Assembly (NCBI GenBank): GCA_004802725.1
Contig: SGPM01000001.1
Span: forward strand, 434,001-498,000
Direction of reading: 5' to 3'
From: Antrodiella citrinella
Taxonomy: Eukaryota > Basidiomycota > Agaricomycetes > Polyporales > Steccherinaceae
Length of the DNA: 64,000 nucleotides
The notes below the pieces were generated by a model. It was not told the origin of the DNA, did no database searches, and saw only the letters and a program-made list of their open reading frames with translations. Positions 57,540 through 64,000 of this stretch are shown here, piece by piece; position 1 is the stretch's first letter; each line of letters begins with the position of its first letter. Position numbers and translations under genes: made by a program.

Positions 57540-57873
57540 GGCGTGTGTTCGCTGGGGCTACGAGCACGGGTGCGCTGCTATTAAGGCGACGTCGGGGCGG
57601 ATACCCAAGCGAGACGTGGTTGAGCAAAGAAGGGTGGGNGGCGTCGTGGACGACGACGAGCTGGGAATAGGAATAAGTGGGTGCGAGGAAAAGAGCGGCG
57701 GGGGACCAAGGCCAGACTTTTAGAGCAGCAGCAGGAGGACCATGACTTCACGCTTCCCACGTGCTACCCACGTGGGCAACTCCGGGGACGCGTTTAGTAG
57801 TAGCTTTTAGCCTTTAGGACATACACACCGCGTCCATGTCCAGCCTTCTCCTCATGTTGGTTTCATAAAAGAC
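57540..57873. promoter_or_regulatory. Divergent promoter FAS1 / rav1 with paired CACGTG and ACGCGT
   Basis: 334 bp between start codons. CACGTG at 57758-57763 and 57769-57774 are 11 bp apart in CCCACGTGCTACCCACGTGGG-like sequence, and ACGCGT lies at 57788-57793. Both are 80-115 bp from the rav1 ATG. An undetermined base is at 57639. bHLH and MBF binding is inferred from motifs. Confidence 0.5.
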
Positions 57874-60800
57874 ATGTTGAGCTTTCTCAGAGCATATACT
57901 GGCTGTCCCACAACCGGGCTGCAGTATCTGGCTCTGCCACGAGAAACTCTGCTGGTGAGTACCCCGCGACCCCACATGCTTTCAAAATCTTACAAGGCTA
58001 CCCAAGTTCTATCCTTCTTCAGACTCCATCATTATCCTCAATGCCCTTTCTCTCGACTTTGTCTGCGCGCTGGCCTTTTGGGAAGCNTTTCCAGGAGCCC
58101 TGCATTCGAAGGATGTCGTTAATCGCTTGTCGGTAGACCCCGGAATGAAGCTCGTGTGTCCAATCCTACTTCCTCTTCGCAAACATCCCTCCTTACATCA
58201 CTGTTGCGTCATAGCTGGTAGCTTGTATGGGATCTCGTGTTGCAACNTGGGCAATGTCTGGTGTGCAGAGCAATACCTGGCGAGTACACTCGTCTTTATA
58301 CCTCCCGGAGCACTCTCCCATTACTACCTTGGATTGCAAGTCTGGTATTGTCTCCGTACTTATGAACACGCACGGCTCATGCTAATTGTTATTAGGATTG
58401 CTTGCCGTTGGCACGTCTTCTCACCTGTCTGTGTACACGCTGATTTTGGAAAACGACTTGCCCACTTGGTCGCTGAAATGGACTTACCCGTACGTAGCGA
58501 CTCAGCTCAATCACTTNGGGTCTTGACTGCGCGTCCTCATGTCATCTGGACCGTAGAACTCTTCACCTGTCCCGGGTGAGGTTTTCCCCGTCCCTCATGT
58601 ACATGGTCAGCACGTCCTCGGTATGTTGGTCTCCCCAGACACGCACACNGAGCACGATTGATGAAATGTCAGCATGATCGTATCGTTCGGCTACATCTTA
58701 CAACATCTGGAAGACAAACTCAGCGTATTCCACACCCTCGTGATGTGACGGACGTGAATTGGCGACGATCGTCAGCTAGCAGCCGGTAAGTAGGTGTAAT
58801 GGTGATANGGGCCTTCACTGACTTGAGAGGACAGAGATGANGGCATTTTGTACACGGTCACAGAGAACGCAACTCTCCGGATATTCATGCCAGTTCTGGA
58901 TGCGCCACAACACCTTCAGCTGCATGCGACCGTCGACCTGTTCACTGCTGTCCCTTTTTCTCTTNCCTCGCAAGTTCAGACATCCAGGNTTTACTGGCTT
59001 GACCGAGAAATCATGTCAAGTGTTTTCAAAGCAACTCAGGCGCGATCCCCCAAACTAGATGATGCGGCGCAAAGACGAAGGATACAGGAAATATCCGACG
59101 AGGGNTGGGATCTATTCCTCCGTGTCCTGAGTGATGGATCTGTGATAATCCAAGCTGTCGCTGTACGTTTTTCATANATAACACGCCTTCCTCAGATTTA
59201 CTGATAAAGGGTGATAGAATATTGACCGTCGTCCACCAACTCTTCTTAGGCAGTTCACTCTACTTCAGTTTNGCCCTGGTACTCTTCCCTGTCACCCAGG
59301 TCACCTNTATGTCTTCCCCAACTCCGCTTCTCCTGAGCTTCTAACTCTCATTACTGCACCACCGCTAACCAGCTACATCCTCACCCCAACACTGTTTTTC
59401 GACTCTTGTGAAGGTGGACTTCGGTTGAATGCAACTAGAGACGAGTCACCATATACCAANGAAGAGAAACTCGGTGTAGAACAACGACAGATCGTCCGCT
59501 TNGTCAGAACAAGCGACGGAGAAGGTTTGGGTGCTCTCAGAATGGCGGGAGCTGCAGAGAGTTGGACTGTGGGTCAAGGGGGTCGGGATCTTAAAGACAA
59601 ACATAGGTGGAATTTAGGAGACAGCGTAGATCANGTCGTAGTTCTTGAGNGAGGTCAGTCTAACAATTACTCTATACAACATAATGCTTTGACAGTTGTA
59701 CTCTACCCTAGGAAAATACGTCGTGACGTACTCATCCTCAACCCAATTGCTGTCGCTTCACGAGGAAATTCCGATATCAATACACATACCCCCTCTGATT
59801 TCCTTATTTTCAGCAACAACTACCATTTCATCGACGGATGCGACACAATTGATAGGCATTACTGAAGACCGAACGATTGCCTTAATCCACGTCACTCTCC
59901 CTACTCACTCGGAAGACTTTCCTTCGATCGCTGTCCAATCTATCACCTTTCTGCCTCTCTCTTCAGTCCCTGTCGCCATCCTTCCAGTGGATCCAATGAC
60001 ATGGGGCGATCCCCTCAGAGAGGATAAATCTGCCGAACACGATGTCCTGCAGAGCGTATCTGAGGATGGCGAGCTAGCGTTCTGGATGCCCGGAGGTGAT
60101 AATCAGCGCATGACTTGGCGATGTACAGGTGTGGTGAAGACGGGACGGGCTGCTTTCAGCCTTGCGCAATGCAGTGCAGCCAAGAAAACGGTGTTGGGTA
60201 TGTTCTCTATCGTCGTCTATCGTTCGCCTTCTTAACAGGGATTGTAGTTGTTCCATTGTCCTCGGGACAGGAGCTTACGATTTGGGACTCCAAGGAGTCT
60301 GAATTTGCCTCGGGTCTGGAGTACCGACAGGTGTTTGATTCATCTGACCCCATTGACGACTTGGACTGGACAGCAACGCCGGACAACCAATCCATTCTTG
60401 CCGTCGGTTTCACGCACCGCGTAGAGCTACTCTGTCAGCGACGGATGACTTACTTCGACGAGTCGCCCGGCTGGGGAACTTGCTGGCGGATCGACCTTAC
60501 CCAGTACGCAACGGAGTGATCTACCTTTGTGATCATCGACTCAACCACCTCTAGCACGATTCCTCATGCAATCAGCGATTCTGTCTGGTTAAAGCGTGGC
60601 ACCCTCCTCATCGGGGCAGGGCATATCATGCTCCTGTATGGACACAGCAAACCTTCGAACTCTCAGACGAAAACTCCAGGCTTATTTGAGTCCGTTGCTC
60701 GGTATAATGGCCCACTTGACGATTATCATCCACAAATGATCTTGCAGTGTTTGTTGTGGGGTAAGGCCGTCCATAATCTATCGAATACACGGTGCTCATG

Positions 60801-62892
60801 ACCGTATGCAGAGAAAGTCGAGCTGGTCAAGAACATCATTGTCAGACTGGCCAGGTATTTCGATGACCATGAAGACATCCGCGAATGGCACAATTTGCCT
60901 ACCGAGCAATTCATGAAGAAAGACGGCTCGATGAAGGCTGCAAGTGATGTTTTCTTTTGGCTGCAGTGGGATGTTGATGCAGGTTCTTGCAGCATCACCC
61001 TCAACCCAAACAAGGGTACTCCCAGTTGTTTTCTCTGCCGGATATCAGCGAGACGTATGTTTTCACCTGCAGTACTATCATATGTATGTCACTGACCTCG
61101 CACAGAGACGGTATGGAAGACGACCAGTTTTCGCCGGTGCTGGTACAGGACCTCTTGGAACATCTGGAAGACACTGTACTGCCGCATCTCACGCCAAACG
61201 AACACCAGTCGCTCGTTGTTCTTATACAAACGACTCTCCAGGTACTTATCCGAATGTTCCCATCGTGCATGTGTCAATCTAAAAACGCCCTCCAGATTCA
61301 CGAGAAGCGGCGAGCATTGGATCCCAATGGCCTCAGATACTTGACAATGATGCGCATCTTCTACAATAACAACCGTCTGTTGTCGTCTCCAACTACACCA
61401 GCCTCGAACGGCGCCATATCTATATCACTACAACGGCGCCAGCGGTTACGATATCGAGATATGATCTGGGCTTTCCACAGTGATAGTCAAGACCTCCTTC
61501 TTTCGGCGTCGGTGGAAGCCTGCGACGGGGGTAAAATGACGTGGTCCGACGCGCGGACGTTGGGTGTGGTCCTCTGGCTGCGTTCCGCGGATACGATGGT
61601 ACGTGTATGATATTCACTTACGTCGTCTTCCTAACGTGATTTTCCCAGCGGTCGCATTTAGAGGTTATCGCGCGAAACCAGTTCCTGTCAGGAGAACTTC
61701 GTGATCCAACGAGTTGCAGTTTGTTCTATTTTGCTTTAGGCAAAGTGAAGCTTGTGCACGGACTGTGGAGACAGGCGGCGGGACACAGAGAGCAAGTGCT
61801 GATGCTAAAGTTCTTGAACAACGACTTCGATGAACCTCGTTGGCGTACTGCCGCGCTGAAGAACGCGTTTGCTTTGCTTAGCAAACGACGTTTCGGTGAG
61901 TCGCATACCCTAGTCGATACATGTTCTCTCTGACTAACACTTTTAATTTAGAATATGCTGCAGCATTCTTTCTCTTAGGCGGCAGCTTGAAAGATGCGGT
62001 GAACGTATGTCTGAGGAATTTGCAAGATTTTCAGCTCGCTCTTGCCCTTGCTCGCGTGGCTGAGCAGGATGAGGAAGGCCCAATCTTCAAAGATATCCTT
62101 CACACGACGGTCATACCAACTGCCTTTCGGGAGGGCAACCGTTGGCTAGCGAGTTGGGCATTCTGGATGCTACACCGGCGAGACTTGGCCGTACGAGTCC
62201 TTCTCGTGAGTAATTGTTACGCCACGTTCTATTGCCACTCTGACAATGGACATCCAGAGCCCCTTGCAAGATCTAGCAAGCTCCCTATCCATCGCCGTCA
62301 CGGAGATCGGTGAACCACACTTCGACGATCCAAGTTTGGCACTACTATTCTCTCAGTTGAAGACGAAGACTTTGCAAACCGCGAAGGGCACAAGTGAGAT
62401 CTCAGGTCGCACAGAGTTCAACTTTGTCCTTCAGATGTCTCGAGTGTTTTGCAGGATGGGTGAGTACCTATTACGTCTGTGATCGAGCAGACATGCCAAC
62501 GGAGACCTGCAGGTTGCCATGCGTTGGCGTTAGATCTCGTCAGGACGTGGTCATTCGACAGACCATCGGTCGTGATGCACGATCCCGCACGACCCACTCG
62601 TCGGCCACCGAGCCCGATCACCACCCGATTCGCGTTGGAACCCGCTCTACGTCGCCGGTCCTCCATCATGATAGACATGCATATCGATTCGTTGCCTCCT
62701 ACACGACCTGCGTCCCCTGAAAAAGTTGCTGAGCGGCTGGATGGTATTCTTGCAGAGAATGTGACGGGCAACGCTGAGGTGGTGACAGGAGAGAACGATC
62801 TTATTGCACGCAAGGCTGGTATTGGGAGCTTGATGAAATCGGCGAAGCAGGATTTGAGCGTGCCAGAGTTCGACATGAACTCCTTCTTCTAG
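57874..62892 (+). CDS. rav1: RAVE complex subunit Rav1 (V-ATPase assembly; DMXL-like WD40)
   Basis: Rav1 with Rav2 and Skp1 reassembles V-ATPase V1 and Vo. Start MLSFLRAYTGCPTTGLQYLALPRETLL at 57874; joining to the acceptor ending CCCAAG gives FYPSSDSIIILNALSLDF, the family N-terminus. WD40 segments follow (LALDFVCALAFWEAFPGA, SFEDSVTENATLRIFMPVLDAPQHLQLH-like). The Rav1 C-terminal domain is clear: SSDPIDDLDWTATPDNQSILAVGFTHRVELLCQRRMTYFDESPGWGTCWRIDL, ISDSVWLKRGTLLIGAGHIMLLYG, REWHNLPTEQFM, GLRYLTMMRIFYNNNR and KLVHGLWRQAAGHREQVLMLKFLNNDFDEPRWRTAALKNAFALLSKRRFEYAAAFFLLGG. The C-terminal Ser/Arg region ends SVPEFDMNSFF. Sixteen N bases at 58.0-59.7 kb leave the frame open. About 1,300 aa; about fifteen exons. 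Confidence 0.9.
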
Positions 62893-63092
62893 TTGTGCCC
62901 TTTCCAAGCTCATATGCACGTAAAGTAAACCGTAGATGTGTGTAATTTATCGTTCGCAACTGGGATCTCAGTTCAAGGGGAATCCATCGAGTATATTATG
63001 TACACAGCAGCCGAGCTTCTTCGTAAAACACAAAACGTAGAAATGGTCGTTGATGAGAGGGAAGGATAAGATAATTAGTCTATCTATCCTGT

Positions 63093-64000
63093 TCAAGCCT
63101 CAGGCTCGACATCCCGTTTCTTCAACACGAGTTCCGTGCCAACGGCAGCCTTCCAGACCCTGTTCACATCTTCGACGACGGTCTCGAAGTGGGAGGTCGC
63201 GTCGTAGGAACGGGTGATGAAGATGTTATCAGCCTCGCCACTTGAGGTGGGCGTGTACAGCGAGGAGACGGAGATGAACCTGCGGTGCATGTCAGTTACA
63301 GTGGGGACGAGTGAAGTAAGGGTACGCACTTGTCGTATACGGGACCGAGCAATTGGAGACCAGCCGCAAGCTCCTGCTCTGGACGGTCTGTCTCTACGAT
63401 GGTGCTAACGATTGCGACATAGACATCCTTAGCGCAGACGTTGTGTGTTGAGGAAACCATGGCAATGTAGATATCTGAAGGATGAATGTGAGACAGAGGA
63501 TATTTGACTTCAGTCAATACACTGACCGTTCCGTCGGCCAACCTGGTTTTGAGGGATGATGATCTGCAAGCTGTCGGCATCCTCGGTACCAGGAATAGGG
63601 TGCTTGAGAATACAGATCGCACGAACGACCTTACCCTCCTCCAATACACGAACTTTGCCACCATCCGCGACATCCTTGCCAGCACCGAAGTAGCTAGGAT
63701 CGCCGATGACCTGCTTGGCCTTGACAATCTCCTCACCAGACTTGACACCAACGAACTTGCCATCGGCATCCGTGATGATCTCATGGATGGGCTTGTCAAG
63801 CATGTAGGTACCACCGTAGATAGCACTGAGACGTGCGAAGGATTGTGGGAGCTCGCCAAGACCGTAGAGAGGGTAGATGTAGGGGGACTTGCCCCAACGG
63901 GCCATGGAAGCGGTGTAGAGTACAATGCGACTGTAGGCCTCCCGTGCTGGTTGAGTTTTGTAACTGCGCGAGAATCAGATCGTCTGTGAGACATCACGCA
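63093..64000 (-). CDS. gdi1: Rab GDP-dissociation inhibitor (GDI), N-terminus beyond window
   Basis: The C-terminal part of [140 protein letters not shown] and the last exon [38 protein letters not shown]. These are the family's Rab-binding and C-terminal segments. GDI extracts GDP-bound Rab proteins from membranes and recycles them. Stop TGA at 63093-63095. The exon at about 63955-64000 is not fully readable at the window edge. It converges on rav1 with 200 bp between stops. Confidence 0.95.

Noticed and set aside
1..64000. Biosynthetic gene cluster, virus, CRISPR array or transposase
   Set aside because: No secondary-metabolite core enzyme, viral protein, repeat-spacer array or transposase/reverse transcriptase motif was seen on either strand.

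Overview
This window is nuclear DNA of a filamentous basidiomycete, most likely a mushroom-forming Agaricomycete. The genes are dense and interrupted by many short GT-AG introns of roughly 50-70 bp, and intergenic gaps are mostly 0.2-0.6 kb. The gene set also fits: a cytochrome b5-fused sphingolipid desaturase, a NoxA-type NADPH oxidase, a multi-FAS1 membrane protein, a Kre6/Skn1 glucan protein and an F-box protein of mushroom type. The species cannot be fixed from the sequence. I saw no rRNA, tRNA, CRISPR array, virus or intact transposon.

Layout. 1-5.3 kb: Pal1 (minus, cut by the window edge), a MetE-like methyltransferase (minus), a 1.26 kb non-coding stretch holding a foldback repeat, and ribosomal protein eL13 (plus). 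5.6-12.7 kb: delta-8 sphingolipid desaturase (minus) divergent from an orphan 507-aa protein (plus), a single-pass membrane protein with a PPxY tail (plus), and an orphan basic protein (minus). 13.2-24.7 kb: a run of minus-strand genes, TAF5, a RecQ helicase, NoxA, MAD2 and an RNase III-domain protein. 25-35 kb: nucleoporin Nup155/170 (plus), a RING-CH ubiquitin ligase (minus), a mitochondrial carrier (plus) and an Ima1-type inner nuclear membrane protein (minus). 35.5-51 kb: SNAP43-like protein, Kre6/Skn1 and Rad7 (plus), a UBE2O-like E2 (minus), an F-box protein and N-acetylglutamate synthase (plus). 52-64 kb: a small secreted protein (plus), a carnitine-type carrier (minus), a four-FAS1 protein (minus), the RAVE subunit Rav1 (plus) and Rab GDI (minus, cut by the window edge).

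The genes are mostly housekeeping and do not form a metabolic cluster. Several are shared-promoter divergent pairs: desaturase/orphan, RNase III/Nup155, RING-CH/carrier, Ima1/SNAP43, UBE2O/F-box and FAS1/RAV1. ACGCGT-type (MCB-like) boxes recur in a subset of these promoters, next to genes for nuclear or chromosome functions.

The most unusual signals are in gene structure. Four introns can only be read with a GC donor, and two of them lie in one carrier gene that also has 11-nt and 17-nt micro-exons. The start codon of the carnitine-type carrier appears to be an exon by itself. Pal1 and the MetE-like gene each carry a one-base reading-frame break at a G/C homopolymer, and isolated N bases cluster at 22.9-24.1 and 57.6-59.7 kb, so part of the oddity may be sequence quality. 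I did not find a convincing new multi-gene system. The best leads for new biology are a SUMO-interaction-type motif in the RNase III protein, two unrecognised proteins and the foldback element.
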